Below, piece after piece: positions 7,507 through 16,745 of a DNA stretch of 64,000 bases. A program made the position numbers and the translations under genes. Origin of the DNA: Rhodococcus oryzae (lineage in GTDB: Bacteria; Actinomycetota; Actinomycetes; Mycobacteriales; Mycobacteriaceae); NCBI RefSeq assembly GCF_005049235.1, contig NZ_SUMD01000016.1:21821-85820 (forward strand), in the 5' to 3' direction. Under the pieces are notes generated by a model. It did no database searches. It was not told the DNA's origin and saw only the letters and a program-made list of their open reading frames with translations. Position 1 is the stretch's first letter, and each line of letters starts with the position of its first letter.

Positions 7507-8151
7507 ATGATCACCGGCGCGGCAGTTCTCGGGGTCTCGGCGGTCGCACTCGGCATGGTGCTCACCCCGGGACCGAACATGATGTACCTCGTCTCCCGCA
7601 GCGTCACCCAGGGCAGGCGCGCGGGGCTGATCTCACTCGGCGGCGTGGCCGTCGGTTTCGCCTGCTACCTGGCGGCCGCGACCGCGGGGATCTCGGCAGT
7701 CTTCGTCGCGGTGCCGCACCTCTACCTCGCGGTGAAGCTCGCGGGCGCGGGCTATCTGGGCTGGCTGGCCTGGCAGGCGCTCCGGCCGGGCGGGGCCTCG
7801 GTGTTCGCGCCCCGGCGGTTGCCCGCCGATTCCGCCACGCGCCTTTTCACGATGGGGCTGGTCACGAACCTGCTGAACCCGAAGATCGCCATCATGTACC
7901 TGGCGCTGATCCCGCAGTTCATCGATCCGGCGGCGGGGCGGGTCTGGGCCCAGAGTCTCGGTCTCGGCGGCGTGCAGATCGCGGTCGCGCTGACCGTGAA
8001 TGCGGCGATAGTCGTTGCGGCAGGAACCATTTCGACCCTCCTCGACGCCCGGCCCGGCTGGTTGAGGGTGCAGCGCTACGTGATGGGATCTGTGCTCGGC
8101 GGGTTGGCCGTCACCCTCGCCCTAGACAGGTCCCGGCCGGCGGTCGCCTGA
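7507..8151 (+). CDS. LysE/RhtB-family amino-acid exporter
   Basis: A 214-residue membrane protein of the LysE superfamily, which exports amino acids or related small metabolites across the cytoplasmic membrane. It opens with a hydrophobic helix and the family motif VLTPGPNMMYLVSRS, followed by about five more hydrophobic segments, including the conserved NLLNPKIAIMYLALIPQFI. The ATG at 7507 is chosen because the first helix starts there; a GTG at 7429 lies inside the operator and would add a non-conserved, polar extension. Control by the divergent MarR-type regulator is inferred. The substrate cannot be predicted. Confidence 0.9.
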   Translation: MITGAAVLGVSAVALGMVLTPGPNMMYLVSRSVTQGRRAGLISLGGVAVGFACYLAAATAGISAVFVAVPHLYLAVKLAGAGYLGWLAWQALRPGGASVFAPRRLPADSATRLFTMGLVTNLLNPKIAIMYLALIPQFIDPAAGRVWAQSLGLGGVQIAVALTVNAAIVVAAGTISTLLDARPGWLRVQRYVMGSVLGGLAVTLALDRSRPAVA

Positions 8152-8261
8152 CCGGCGGCGATGCGCCCCCGGATTCCTTCGTCCGTTGATGGTCGGCGGG
8201 GCGTCCAGCTGCCTATGATCGACACAGCGGTAGCCGAGCGCGGATGGATCGGGGTGTCCAG

Positions 8262-8690
8262 ATGCAAATAGCGGACGTGTTGCGGAACAAGGGCCCGGCG
8301 GTGGCGACGGTCGGGCCGGGGATCACGGTCAATGCGCTGATCGGCGAACTCGCCAGGCACAACGTGGGCGCCCTCGTCGTTGTCGAGAACGACGAGGTGG
8401 TCGGCATCGTGACCGAGCGCGACGTGGTGCGCCGCATCCACGAGCGTGGCGCCGACCTGCTGAACGCCCGGGTCGGGGACATCATGACCACGGCGGTCTT
8501 CGCCTGCCTGCCGACCGACAGTGTCGACAGCCTCGCCGAGACCATGACCGAGCGCCGGATCCGGCACCTGCCCGTGATCGTGGACGGTCAACTGGTCGGC
8601 ATCGTCAGCATCGGCGACGTGGTGAAGAGTCGGATCGGCGAACTGCAGGGCGAACGCGACCAACTCGAGGCCTACATCGAACACGGCTGA
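8262..8690 (+). CDS. CBS-domain protein
   Basis: A 142-residue protein made of two CBS motifs, the first with GALVVVENDEVVGIVTERDVVRRI and the second with IRHLPVIVDGQLVGIVSIGDVV. Such stand-alone pairs bind adenine nucleotides and act as energy or ligand sensors; the target is unknown. ATG 8262 (MQIADVLR) is preferred because homologues start at this point; ATG 8244 would add six residues. A -10 TATGAT at 8214-8219 gives a short leader. It ends 12 nt before the alcohol dehydrogenase gene and is probably in an operon with it. Confidence 0.9.
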   Translation: MQIADVLRNKGPAVATVGPGITVNALIGELARHNVGALVVVENDEVVGIVTERDVVRRIHERGADLLNARVGDIMTTAVFACLPTDSVDSLAETMTERRIRHLPVIVDGQLVGIVSIGDVVKSRIGELQGERDQLEAYIEHG

Positions 8691-8702
8691 AGGGAGCCGA
8701 CC

Positions 8703-9746
8703 ATGGCGGAGACCATGCGCGCCGCACGATTCCATGCCGACTCCAAAAAGACTGTGGTGGAAGATGTCCCGATACCCGAGCCGGGTCCGGGGGAGGTGCT
8801 CGTCAAGGTCGAGTACTGCGGGATCTGCCACTCCGACCTGAGCCTGATCAACGGAACCTTCCCGGCGATGCTGCCGGTCGTCACCCAGGGTCACGAGTCC
8901 TCGGGCACCATCGCGGGACTCGGTGCGGGAGTGTCGGGCTGGGCGGTGGGCGACCGGGTCATCCCGTCCGCAGGCAAGGCCTGCCTCCGGTGCCGCAACT
9001 GCAGGCGCGGGGATCTCACCAACTGCTTGAACATCCAGCTGATGGCATTCGCCTACGACGGCGCCTGGGCCGAGTACACGGTGGCGCAGGCAGGCGGGTT
9101 GACCCGGATCCCCGACAACGTCCCGTTCGATCAGGCGGCGATCCTGGCCGACGCGGTGTCCACGCCCTACGGCGCCGTCGTGCGCACCGGGGAGGTCAGG
9201 GTCGGTGAGGTCGTCGGGGTGTGGGGCGTCGGCGGCATCGGTACCCACATCGTGCAGCTCGCGCGCCTGGTCGGTGCGGTCCCGATCCTCGCGTTCGACA
9301 TCAACCCGGTGGTCCTGCAGCGGGCCATCGAACTCGGCGCGGACTACGCGTTCGACTCCCGGGATCCGGACCTGAGGGCGAAGGTCGCCGAGGCCACCGG
9401 CGGCAAGATGCTCGACGTCGCGTTCGATTCGGCGGGTCTCGCCGTCACGTTCTCCCAGGCGTTGGACTGCCTCGCCGTCGGCGGCAGGCTCATCGTGGTC
9501 GGGCTCAGCGACCAGGAAGCGCTACTCGGCACCACCACCGCCTTCGGGCTGTCGAAGAAGCAGGTCAAGGGCCATCTCGGCTACAAGAACGTCGACATCG
9601 AGACTCTGGCGGAGCTACTGTCCCGCGGTCGTCTCGACGTCTCGCGCTCGATCAGCGAGATCGTCTCGCTGGAGGACGTCCTGGTGGGCATCGAGAAGCT
9701 GGACAAGCACGAGGGCGATCCGATCAGGATCCTGGTCAGGCCCTGA
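8703..9746 (+). CDS. Zinc-dependent alcohol dehydrogenase (MDR family)
   Basis: A 347-residue medium-chain dehydrogenase that would oxidise an alcohol or reduce an aldehyde with NAD(P). Catalytic zinc ligands are Cys39 (CGICHSD) and His64-Glu65 (GHE). Structural zinc cysteines are 94, 97, 100 and 108. The Rossmann motif GVWGVGGIG lies near residue 175, followed by an aspartate (AFDINPV) that favours NAD over NADP. GAAGGGAG precedes the ATG. It is transcribed with the upstream CBS protein. The physiological substrate is not apparent. Confidence 0.92.
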   Translation: MAETMRAARFHADSKKTVVEDVPIPEPGPGEVLVKVEYCGICHSDLSLINGTFPAMLPVVTQGHESSGTIAGLGAGVSGWAVGDRVIPSAGKACLRCRNCRRGDLTNCLNIQLMAFAYDGAWAEYTVAQAGGLTRIPDNVPFDQAAILADAVSTPYGAVVRTGEVRVGEVVGVWGVGGIGTHIVQLARLVGAVPILAFDINPVVLQRAIELGADYAFDSRDPDLRAKVAEATGGKMLDVAFDSAGLAVTFSQALDCLAVGGRLIVVGLSDQEALLGTTTAFGLSKKQVKGHLGYKNVDIETLAELLSRGRLDVSRSISEIVSLEDVLVGIEKLDKHEGDPIRILVRP

Positions 9747-9786
9747 GTCCCCGGACGCTGTCGGTCCCCGGTCGTACTGTCGCGAC

Positions 9787-10212
9787 ATGGGATACGAATT
9801 TCAGGTCACAGTGGACGCCGCCGACCCGCACACCCAGGCCAAGTGGTGGGCGCAGACCCTCGGCTGGCGGGTCGAGCCGAGCGACGAGGACTTCATTCGG
9901 CGGATGGTCGCGGCCGGCCACGCCACCGAGGAGGAGACCCAGGTCTTCGAGGGCACCCTGGTCTGGAAGCTGGGTGCCGCGATCAGCGACCCCGAGCACC
10001 AGGAGCGCCCGCGGGTGCTGTTCCAGCTGGTGCCCGAGGCGAAGTCGGTGAAGAACCGGCTGCACCTCGATGTCCGGGTCGGCGAGGACAAGCAGGCGGT
10101 GGCCGATGCCCTCGTCGCCCGCGGCGCGACGATCCTGCATCGCGGGCAGGTGGGTCCGCAGTGGTGGATCACGATGGCCGACCCCGAGGGCAACGAGTTC
10201 TGCGTCAGCTGA
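9787..10212 (+). CDS. Glyoxalase/VOC-superfamily protein
   Basis: A 141-residue protein with a VOC-type fold. It opens with FQVTVDAADPHTQAKWWAQTLGW and ends with WWITMADPEGNEFCVS, the usual C-terminal metal-site motif. The central LHLDVRV strand is also typical. Members range from dioxygenases and isomerases to resistance proteins, so the reaction is unknown. It starts 40 bp after the alcohol dehydrogenase and may belong to the same unit. The AraC regulator follows convergently. Confidence 0.85.
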   Translation: MGYEFQVTVDAADPHTQAKWWAQTLGWRVEPSDEDFIRRMVAAGHATEEETQVFEGTLVWKLGAAISDPEHQERPRVLFQLVPEAKSVKNRLHLDVRVGEDKQAVADALVARGATILHRGQVGPQWWITMADPEGNEFCVS

Positions 10213-10227
10213 GCGACTGCCCGGCGG

Positions 10228-11247
10228 CTAGCGGTAGGCGCCAGGGGTCTCGCCGGTCCACCGCTTGAAGGCACGCCGGAACGCACTGGGCTCGGAGAAC
10301 CCCAGCCGCGCCGACAGGTCGTCAACGGACTCGCCGCGGCCGAGTCCGGAGATGGCCGCGTCGCGGAGCACCTCCTCCCGGAGCTGATTGAGTGAGGTGC
10401 CCTCCTGGCGCAGCAGCCGGCGCAGGTGCGGGACGCTGATCGAGAGCATCTCCGCGATGTCATCGGCGGTGGAGGTGCGGCCCTTGACGCCGGACTCGAG
10501 GACCTTGCGGACCTGCGCGGAGGCCGTGCTGTCGTAATCCCGTTCGGAGAAAAGCAGATTCGGAGACTCCCGCAGGTAATCCTCCAGCGTCTCCTCGGTC
10601 TGGATGATCGGCGCACGCATCACGGCGTTGTCGAATTCGAGTGCGGCCATGTCGGCGCCGAAGGTGACCTTGACGCCGAAGATCACGTCGTAGTTCCGGG
10701 CCAGCGACGGATCCGGAGCCGGATACGGCACTTCCACCGAGATCAGCTTGACCCGCCTGCCGACCAGCCAGGCCGCGAACCGGTGCAGGAGTATGAGCTC
10801 GAAGTCGGTGAGCAGGCGGTCGGCGGCGTCCGCGGTCGCGGCGGGCAGCGCTTCGTCCCGCCGGGGGATCACGACCTGGAGCCGGGTGGTCGACTCGCCG
10901 GTCCGGATCCGCAATTGCGGCGGACCAGGGAGTGCCCGCATGACGTCAGCCATCCGCTCGAGCGCGCTGCCGAGGTCGGGGGTGTGGATCAGCGACAGGC
11001 AGACCAGCTTGAAGGTGCCGCGGGGCACCGGTGCAGCGCCGAGACCGAACAGCTCGTCGCCGGTCAGTTGCCAGGCCGCCTGGGTGAACAGCGTCAGCTG
11101 GTCGGCGGTCAACCGTGCGTTCTCGTCGCGCAGCATGGGCAGGGTGATGCCCGCGGCCGCAAGGGGGATGGACATGTCGAACCCGCCGCTCGCCGCCAAG
11201 GCGGCGGCCCTGCGCACGAAGTCCGCGGGAATTGTGCGCTGACTCAT
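10228..11247 (-). CDS. AraC-family transcriptional regulator
   Basis: A 339-residue regulator. Residues ~20-210 resemble the arabinose-binding-like N-terminal domain typical of the OruR/ArgR-type AraC branch, and the C-terminal ~100 residues hold two helix-turn-helix units ending in the family signature [33 protein letters not shown] (shown in part: [15 protein letters not shown]). Regulators of this branch often control catabolic genes. Only 7 nt separate it from the 3' end of dapC, both on the minus strand, so it may be transcribed with dapC. The ligand and targets are unknown. Confidence 0.92.
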   Translation of the reverse strand: MSQRTIPADFVRRAAALAASGGFDMSIPLAAAGITLPMLRDENARLTADQLTLFTQAAWQLTGDELFGLGAAPVPRGTFKLVCLSLIHTPDLGSALERMADVMRALPGPPQLRIRTGESTTRLQVVIPRRDEALPAATADAADRLLTDFELILLHRFAAWLVGRRVKLISVEVPYPAPDPSLARNYDVIFGVKVTFGADMAALEFDNAVMRAPIIQTEETLEDYLRESPNLLFSERDYDSTASAQVRKVLESGVKGRTSTADDIAEMLSISVPHLRRLLRQEGTSLNQLREEVLRDAAISGLGRGESVDDLSARLGFSEPSAFRRAFKRWTGETPGAYR

Positions 11248-11254
11248 CGCCGCG

Positions 11255-12439
11255 TCACCACCGCCCGGCCAGCCCCATGAGGCGCTCGGCGGCCTCGGCG
11301 AGCACCTCGTCGCGCTTACAGAATGCGAAGCGGACCACGTGATTCCACGGCGCCTTGTGGTCCGTGAAGACGCTCACCGGCACCGCGGCCACGCCGATCC
11401 GCTCCGGCAGTGCGCGGCAGAACGCCTCGCCGTCGGTGGTGCCGAACGGGGTGATGTCCGCGCACACGAAGTAGGTGCCGCCGCTCACGTGCACCCCGAA
11501 TCCCGCCTCGCGCAGGGCCCCGCTGAGCACGTCCCGCTTGCGCTGCAGGTCTTCTCGCAGACCCGTCACCCAGGCCTGCTCGTGGGTCAGCGCGTGCGCG
11601 ACCGCGGGCTGGAACGGGCCACCCGCGACGAACGTCAGGAACTGCTTGGCCGAGCGGACCGCGTCCACGAGCTCGGCGGGGCCGCACACCCAGCCCGTCT
11701 TCCATCCGGTCACGCTGAAGGTCTTGCCCGCGCTCGACACGGTGATCGTCCGGTCCGCCATTCCCGGCAGCGACGCCAGGGGGGTGTGAGTGCGCCCGTC
11801 GAAGACCAGGTGCTCGTACACCTCGTCGCTCAGCACCAGCAGGTCGCGCTCGACGGCGAGCTCGGCGACGGCCCGCAGCTCCGCGTCCGTGAACACCGTG
11901 CCGGTCGGGTTGTGCGGGGTGTTGAGCACCAGCATCCGGGTGTTCGGACCGATCGCGGCGCGCAGCGCGTCCAGATCGAGAGTGAAGCCGTCGCCGTCCG
12001 GGACCAGGGACACGGACCGGCGAACGCCACCGGCGAGGGCGACGGCCGCGGCGTACGAGTCGTAGTACGGCTCGATGAGCACCACCTCCTGGCCCGGTTC
12101 GACCAGGCCGAGCAGGGTCGCGCTGATCGCCTCGGTGGCGCCGACCGTCACCAGCACCTCGGTGTCCGGGTCGTACTCCAGGCCGTATCGGGCCGCGCGG
12201 TCGGCGGCGATCGCCTCGCGCAGGACCGGCATCCCCGGACCCGGCGGATACTGGTTGAGACCGTCGGCGATCGCGGATCTGGCGACCTCGAGCATCGCGT
12301 TCGGGCCGTCCGTGTCGGGAAAGCCCTGGCCCAGGTTGATCGCGCCCGTCCGCACGGCGAGCGCTGTCATCTCCGCGAAGATGGTGGAGCTGAACGGTTG
12401 CAGGCGCGAGACCGTCTGCGAGTGGCGTGCTGCGGGCAT
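11255..12439 (-). CDS. dapC: N-succinyldiaminopimelate aminotransferase (DapC-like)
   Basis: A 394-residue class I/II pyridoxal-phosphate aminotransferase. In the lysine and peptidoglycan pathway DapC converts N-succinyl-2-amino-6-ketopimelate to N-succinyl-LL-diaminopimelate using glutamate. The cofactor lysine lies in [16 protein letters not shown], with NPTGTVF and SDEVYEHL upstream and a C-terminal arginine in [10 protein letters not shown]. The symbol rests on synteny with Rv0858c, which also precedes the XPB helicase region; generic methionine or kynurenine aminotransferases look similar. ATG 12439 is chosen over GTG 12445 because TAAGCT (12451-12446, minus strand) sits exactly 6 nt upstream, indicating a leaderless mRNA. 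Confidence 0.85.
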   Translation of the reverse strand: MPAARHSQTVSRLQPFSSTIFAEMTALAVRTGAINLGQGFPDTDGPNAMLEVARSAIADGLNQYPPGPGMPVLREAIAADRAARYGLEYDPDTEVLVTVGATEAISATLLGLVEPGQEVVLIEPYYDSYAAAVALAGGVRRSVSLVPDGDGFTLDLDALRAAIGPNTRMLVLNTPHNPTGTVFTDAELRAVAELAVERDLLVLSDEVYEHLVFDGRTHTPLASLPGMADRTITVSSAGKTFSVTGWKTGWVCGPAELVDAVRSAKQFLTFVAGGPFQPAVAHALTHEQAWVTGLREDLQRKRDVLSGALREAGFGVHVSGGTYFVCADITPFGTTDGEAFCRALPERIGVAAVPVSVFTDHKAPWNHVVRFAFCKRDEVLAEAAERLMGLAGRW

Positions 12440-12541
12440 CGTCACAGCTTATTCGCCGTCCTGGCGGGTTCAGACCGCATGGTCGACGAACTGCCTGCGC
12501 CCCGACTCGGCAAACCGCAGCAGGGCGTGGCCGGACCGTTC

Positions 12542-12553
12542 TACCGTCGATAC
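12542..12553 (+). promoter_or_regulatory. Leaderless promoter -10 of ABC exporter operon
   Basis: TACCGT at 12542-12547 is followed by 6 nt and the ATG at 12554. There is no ribosome-binding site, so the start codon probably coincides with the transcription start. Confidence 0.5.
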
Positions 12554-13465
12554 ATGAGCGCCGCGATCGAGATCTCGGACCTGGTAAAGACCTTCGGCCG
12601 AACGCGGGCCCTGGACGGCCTCGAGCTCCAGGTGCGCACCGGGGAGGTGCACGGCTTCCTCGGCCCCAACGGCTCGGGCAAGTCCACCACCATCCGGGTG
12701 CTGCTCGGCCTGCTCCGCGCCGACAGCGGCGAGGTGCGACTGCTCGGTGGCGACCCATGGCGGGAGGCGGCCGCACTCCACAAGCGTCTCGCCTATGTCC
12801 CAGGCGACGTCAATCTGTGGCCGAACCTCTCTGGCGGCGAGGTGATCGACCTGCTCGGACGGTTGCGCGGCGGCCTCGACGAGCGACGCCGGGCCGAGTT
12901 GCTCGAGCGGTTCGACCTGGACCCGACCAAGAAGGGCCGGACCTACTCCAAGGGCAATCGGCAGAAGGTGGCGCTCGTCGCGGCCCTGTCCTCCGACGTG
13001 GAACTGCTGATCCTCGACGAGCCCACCTCCGGGTTGGATCCGCTCATGGAGGCGGTGTTCCAGGAGTGCATCGCGGAGGTCACGGGGCAGGGGCGCACGG
13101 TGCTGCTGTCGAGCCACATCCTCGCCCAGGTGGAGGCCCTGTGCGACCGACTCACGATCATCCGGCTCGGAAAGTCGATCGAGACCGGCAGCATGGCCGA
13201 CCTGCGGCACCTCACCCGCACCTCCATCGCCTGCGAGACCAGGAGCCCGGCGACCGGTCTGACCGAGCTGGCCGGTGTGCACGACCTGGTGGTGGAGGGG
13301 ACAAGGGCCCGGTTCCAGGTGGACACGGGCGAACTGGACGGGGCGATCACGCACCTCACCCGTTTCGGCATCCGCACCCTCACCAGTCAGCCGCCGACCC
13401 TGGAGGAGTTGTTCCTGCGGCACTACGGCGACGAGCTCGCGGCGGCAGGGGTGGACGAATCGTGA
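12554..13465 (+). CDS. ABC exporter ATP-binding protein
   Basis: A 303-residue ATPase with Walker [10 protein letters not shown] (37-45), a degenerate signature [11 protein letters not shown] in place of LSGGQ, Walker [14 protein letters not shown] and the switch histidine in LLSSHIL. It overlaps the permease gene by 4 nt (GTGA), so the two are translationally coupled. The pair resembles the Rv1218c-Rv1217c/tetronasin-type exporters, which pump hydrophobic drugs. The ATG at 12554 is chosen because the ABC fold begins there and a leaderless promoter precedes it; the longer open frame upstream is a shadow of dapC. Confidence 0.92.
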   Translation: MSAAIEISDLVKTFGRTRALDGLELQVRTGEVHGFLGPNGSGKSTTIRVLLGLLRADSGEVRLLGGDPWREAAALHKRLAYVPGDVNLWPNLSGGEVIDLLGRLRGGLDERRRAELLERFDLDPTKKGRTYSKGNRQKVALVAALSSDVELLILDEPTSGLDPLMEAVFQECIAEVTGQGRTVLLSSHILAQVEALCDRLTIIRLGKSIETGSMADLRHLTRTSIACETRSPATGLTELAGVHDLVVEGTRARFQVDTGELDGAITHLTRFGIRTLTSQPPTLEELFLRHYGDELAAAGVDES

Positions 13466-15045
13466 CAACGCTGGCCGGCACCGCGACACTGACCCGGTTC
13501 GGTTTCCGGCGCGAGAGATTCGCGCTGGTCCTGTGGGCCCTCGCCGGCGCCTTCGTCTACTACTCGCAGGCCGTCGGGGTCGACATCGCGTATCCGACCC
13601 AGCCGGAGCTCGATGCCGTCGCCGCCAGCATGGAGGGCAACGCGGCCATGGTGGCCATGGCCGGACCGCCGCGCGCCCTCGACACGATCGGGGGCCAGGT
13701 GGCCTTCCAGGCCAGCGCCTTCGGGATGATCGTCGCGGGCCTGATGAGCATGTTCGTGATCGGACGGCACACCCGTGCCAACGAGGAAACCGGCCGCGAC
13801 GAGCTGATCCGGTCCTCGGTTGTCGGGCGCCACGCCCCCTTCGCCGCGTCCGCGATCATCGTGACGGCGGCGAACGTGCTCTACGGCGCGGTGGTCGCGC
13901 TCAGCCTGATCTCCTACGGTCTGGCCGCGGCGGGATCGCTTGCCCTCGGCGTCGGCGCCACCTGCGCGGGCCTGGTGTTCGCGGCGGTCGCCCTACTGGC
14001 CGCGCAGATCACCGAGAACACCAGGACCGTCTACGGCATCACCGGGGCCGCGATCGGCGTGGCGTACGTGCTGCGCGCGGTCGGCGACGTCGGAAGTGGT
14101 GCGCTGTCGTGGCTTTCGCCGCTTGGCTGGGGCCAGGCGATGCGGCCGTACGACGGCGAGATCTGGTGGCCTGCGCTGCTGTCGCTTGCCGTCGCCGCGG
14201 CCGTCGGCCTCGCCGCGCTCCGCGTGTTGGACCATCGTGACGTCGGCGCGGGCGTGTTCCCCCCGAGGCCGGGCCCGGCCCGGGCTCCGCAGGGGTTGCT
14301 CGGCGAGTTCGGGCTCGCCTGGCGACTGCAGCGCGGCACGCTGGTCGGCTGGTCGGTCGGGTTGTTCCTCGGCGGATTGGCGTTCGGCACGATCGGCAAT
14401 GACGTCGGCGACCTGCTCGGCGATGTCGACATCGGTGAGTTGCTGGGGCAGGAGAGTGCGAGCATGGTCGACGCGTTCTACGCGATGGCCGCCGCGATGC
14501 TGGCCATGATCGGGTCCGCGTACACGATCTCCTCCGCGCTCCGGCCGCGTGCGGAGGAGGCGGCCGGGCATCTCGAGCCGCTGCTCTCCACCGCGCTGAC
14601 CCGGATCCGCTGGATCGCGGGCCACGGGGTGATCACGCTGGTCGGTTCGGCCCTGGTGCTGGCGCTCGCGGGTCTCGGGATGGGGCTCATGTACGGGATC
14701 ATCGCCGGCGACATTGAGCAGGTGCCCCGGATGCTCGGCGCGACCCTCGTCTACCTGCCGGCGGTCTGGGTACTGGGCGGGCTCACCCTGCTCCTGTTCG
14801 GCCTCCTGCCGCGGCTCGCCTCCGCCGCCTGGATCGGCCTGGCCTTCTGCTTCTTCGTCCTGATGTTCGGGACGACGCTGAAGCTCCCGGACCGGCTGAT
14901 GAGCGTCTCGCCGTTCGAGAACCTTCCGTTGGTGCCCGCGGTGGACTTCCGGTTGGCGCCATTGCTGGTCACCACACTCGTCGCGGGCACGCTGTGCCTG
15001 CTGGGGACGGCGGCCTTCCGGCGGCGCGATCTGCAGACGAACTGA
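13462..15045 (+). CDS. ABC exporter permease (tetronasin-resistance type)
   Basis: A 527-residue integral membrane protein with about twelve hydrophobic segments in two halves, each beginning with a conserved amphipathic region ([17 protein letters not shown] and [21 protein letters not shown]), and the helical linker [20 protein letters not shown] typical of this permease family. It forms an exporter with the ATPase encoded just upstream; GTG 13462 overlaps the ATPase stop codon. Substrates of the family include polyether antibiotics and other hydrophobic compounds, but none can be assigned here. Confidence 0.9.
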   Translation: MTTLAGTATLTRFGFRRERFALVLWALAGAFVYYSQAVGVDIAYPTQPELDAVAASMEGNAAMVAMAGPPRALDTIGGQVAFQASAFGMIVAGLMSMFVIGRHTRANEETGRDELIRSSVVGRHAPFAASAIIVTAANVLYGAVVALSLISYGLAAAGSLALGVGATCAGLVFAAVALLAAQITENTRTVYGITGAAIGVAYVLRAVGDVGSGALSWLSPLGWGQAMRPYDGEIWWPALLSLAVAAAVGLAALRVLDHRDVGAGVFPPRPGPARAPQGLLGEFGLAWRLQRGTLVGWSVGLFLGGLAFGTIGNDVGDLLGDVDIGELLGQESASMVDAFYAMAAAMLAMIGSAYTISSALRPRAEEAAGHLEPLLSTALTRIRWIAGHGVITLVGSALVLALAGLGMGLMYGIIAGDIEQVPRMLGATLVYLPAVWVLGGLTLLLFGLLPRLASAAWIGLAFCFFVLMFGTTLKLPDRLMSVSPFENLPLVPAVDFRLAPLLVTTLVAGTLCLLGTAAFRRRDLQTN

Positions 15046-15049
15046 GGGT

Positions 15050-15076
15050 TGTCACGTTTTCCGGGGCTGTCTCGTC
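15050..15076 (+). promoter_or_regulatory. ECF41-type promoter
   Basis: TGTCACG (15050-15056), 16 nt, then CGTC (15073-15076). The reported ECF41 consensus is TGTCACA-N16-CGTC, so all but one base agree. It lies about 50 bp upstream of the carboxymuconolactone decarboxylase-like gene, which is paired with an ECF41 sigma factor. Confidence 0.8.
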
Positions 15077-15126
15077 CAAGGAGTAGGCGGCACGAACGGT
15101 CGCCGCAAGTGAAACAGGAGGGCGTC

Positions 15127-15729
15127 ATGACTCGAATCCAGCCGGTGGCTCCGAAGGATGCCGGACCGCTGATCAAGGTGGCCTACAAGTTCGCAGGCCG
15201 CAGGTTCGGCGCGGTGCCCGAGCCCTTCACCGTGTTGGCGAATCATCGCAAGCTCTTCGTGGCCTGCGCCCGGCACGAGATGGCGGCGGAGAAGGCCTCC
15301 AAGGTGCTGCCCGCGAACGTCCGCGAGCTGGCGGTGTACCGGGTCGCGTGGACCGTCGGGTGCTCCTGGTGCGTGGACTTCGGCACCATGTTGCAGCGCC
15401 TCGACGGCCTCGACATCGAGCGGCTCCAGAAGATCGGCGACTACGAGAACTCCCCGCTCTACAGCGAGGACGAACGCGCGGCGATCGCTTACGCCGACGC
15501 GGTGACGGCAACTCCGGGGACTGTGACCGACGAGCAGGTGGCGGACCTGGAACGCCGGTTCGGCAAGGACGGGGTCGTCGAACTGACCTATCAGATCGGG
15601 CTGGAGAACATGCGGGCCCGGATGTACTCCGCGCTCGGGATCACCGAGCAGGGGTTCAACTCGGGGGACGCGTGCCGGGTTCCGTGGGCCGATCAGGCGG
15701 TCACGGGGCAGGCCGGTCCGGGAGCCTGA
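15127..15729 (+). CDS. Carboxymuconolactone decarboxylase/AhpD-like protein
   Basis: A 200-residue protein of the CMD/AhpD fold. The segment ELAVYRVAWTVGCSWCVDFG carries the CxxC pair used by AhpD-type peroxidase adaptors. ECF41 sigma factors are typically linked to a gene of the CMD/oxidoreductase/epimerase set, and one is encoded convergently with a 29-nt overlap. An ECF41-like promoter precedes this gene. AGGAGGG lies 6 nt before ATG 15127. A role in oxidative or envelope stress is plausible, but the substrate is unknown. Confidence 0.9.
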   Translation: MTRIQPVAPKDAGPLIKVAYKFAGRRFGAVPEPFTVLANHRKLFVACARHEMAAEKASKVLPANVRELAVYRVAWTVGCSWCVDFGTMLQRLDGLDIERLQKIGDYENSPLYSEDERAAIAYADAVTATPGTVTDEQVADLERRFGKDGVVELTYQIGLENMRARMYSALGITEQGFNSGDACRVPWADQAVTGQAGPGA

Positions 15730-16624
15730 CACCCGCGAACTTCTCCGGGTTCGCGATGTCGTAGGCGGCGCTCACCTTGCCGTCGCGGACGGTGAATCCT
15801 CCCACGCGCGACGGGAAGCCCGGGTGGGTCTCGTCCCCGGGCGACCCGTGCGTGTAGAAACCGAGCTGGCCGTTGACCATAGCCGGTTCGAGCGCCAGGA
15901 GTGCCTGTGGCCCATAGCGATTGATCAGGCCGAGGAAGAAACGGGCGAACTTGTCGGATCCGTGGATGACGTTGACGGCCGTGCGGGTGGTGCCGTTGGC
16001 GTCGCCGATCACCAGGGCGTCCGGGTGCAGCGCGTCCAGCACGGCCTGGAGGTCGCCCGCTGCCATCGCGGCCATCAGCCGGCCGACCGCCTCCGCATGC
16101 TCGTCGTCCGGGGTCCGCCTCTCGGCGCCGGCCGCCGCGCGCCGTCCGCGCGAGGCCAGTTGCCGGGTCGCGGCGGTCGAGGTGCCGAGGATCCCCGCGA
16201 TCTCGTCGAAGGGGACGCCGAACCCGTCATGAAGCACGAACGCGGTGCGCTGATCCGGGCCGAGAGTGTCAAGCACCACCATCGCCGCCAAACGTGCATC
16301 CTCCTCGCGCACAACGGCTTCCAGTGGGTCGATCGACTCCGAGGATCCGAGGGGCATCACAATCGGCTCCGGAAGCCACTGCCCGACATAGCTTTCGCGC
16401 CGGACGGCGGCGCTACGAAGATGGTCGAGGCAGATCCGTCCGACCACGGTGGTCAACCAGGCGCGTAGGTCGCGGACGGAGTCGGGGTCGGTCTCGCTGA
16501 GCCGGAGCCAGGCCTCCTGCACGGCGTCCTCGGCGTCGGACACGCTGCCTGTCATCCGATAGCCGACCGACAGCAGGTGACGGCGGTGGGATTCGAAGGT
16601 CTCGGCGAGTGCGACGGTGCCCAT
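15701..16624 (-). CDS. ECF41-family sigma factor (SigJ-like)
   Basis: A 307-residue RNA polymerase sigma factor. Region 2 is SVGYRMTGSVSDAEDAVQEAWLR near residue 20-45, and region 4 includes AFVLHDGFGVPFDEIAGILGTS with the helix-turn-helix. The ~120-residue C-terminal extension is SnoaL-like and ends with a NPEKF motif, matching the NPDKL-type motif of ECF41 proteins, in which the extension modulates activity in place of a separate anti-sigma factor. Convergence with the CMD gene and an ECF41 promoter in front of it support the assignment. The start is ATG 16624. Confidence 0.92.
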   Translation of the reverse strand: MGTVALAETFESHRRHLLSVGYRMTGSVSDAEDAVQEAWLRLSETDPDSVRDLRAWLTTVVGRICLDHLRSAAVRRESYVGQWLPEPIVMPLGSSESIDPLEAVVREEDARLAAMVVLDTLGPDQRTAFVLHDGFGVPFDEIAGILGTSTAATRQLASRGRRAAAGAERRTPDDEHAEAVGRLMAAMAAGDLQAVLDALHPDALVIGDANGTTRTAVNVIHGSDKFARFFLGLINRYGPQALLALEPAMVNGQLGFYTHGSPGDETHPGFPSRVGGFTVRDGKVSAAYDIANPEKFAGVRLPDRPAP

Positions 16625-16745
16625 GGCGTCGATTCTACGAACGAGTTCGACTTAAAACCCCGGTGAACCGAACTGTTCCCGATGGTCACGGCGTCCGTCA
16701 TCTTTGACGCATCATCCAGCCACGCCCGACCTGAGGACTCAGACC

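Noticed and set aside
11339..12553. Long N-terminal extension of the ABC ATPase frame
   Set aside because: It is antisense to dapC, without family similarity; the ABC domain starts at 12554 next to a promoter.
16639..16650. CGAACGAGTTCG upstream of the ECF41 sigma gene as a LexA box
   Set aside because: Spacing between half-sites is 2 nt, not 4 as in TCGAAC-N4-GTTCGA, so it is not a good SOS box.
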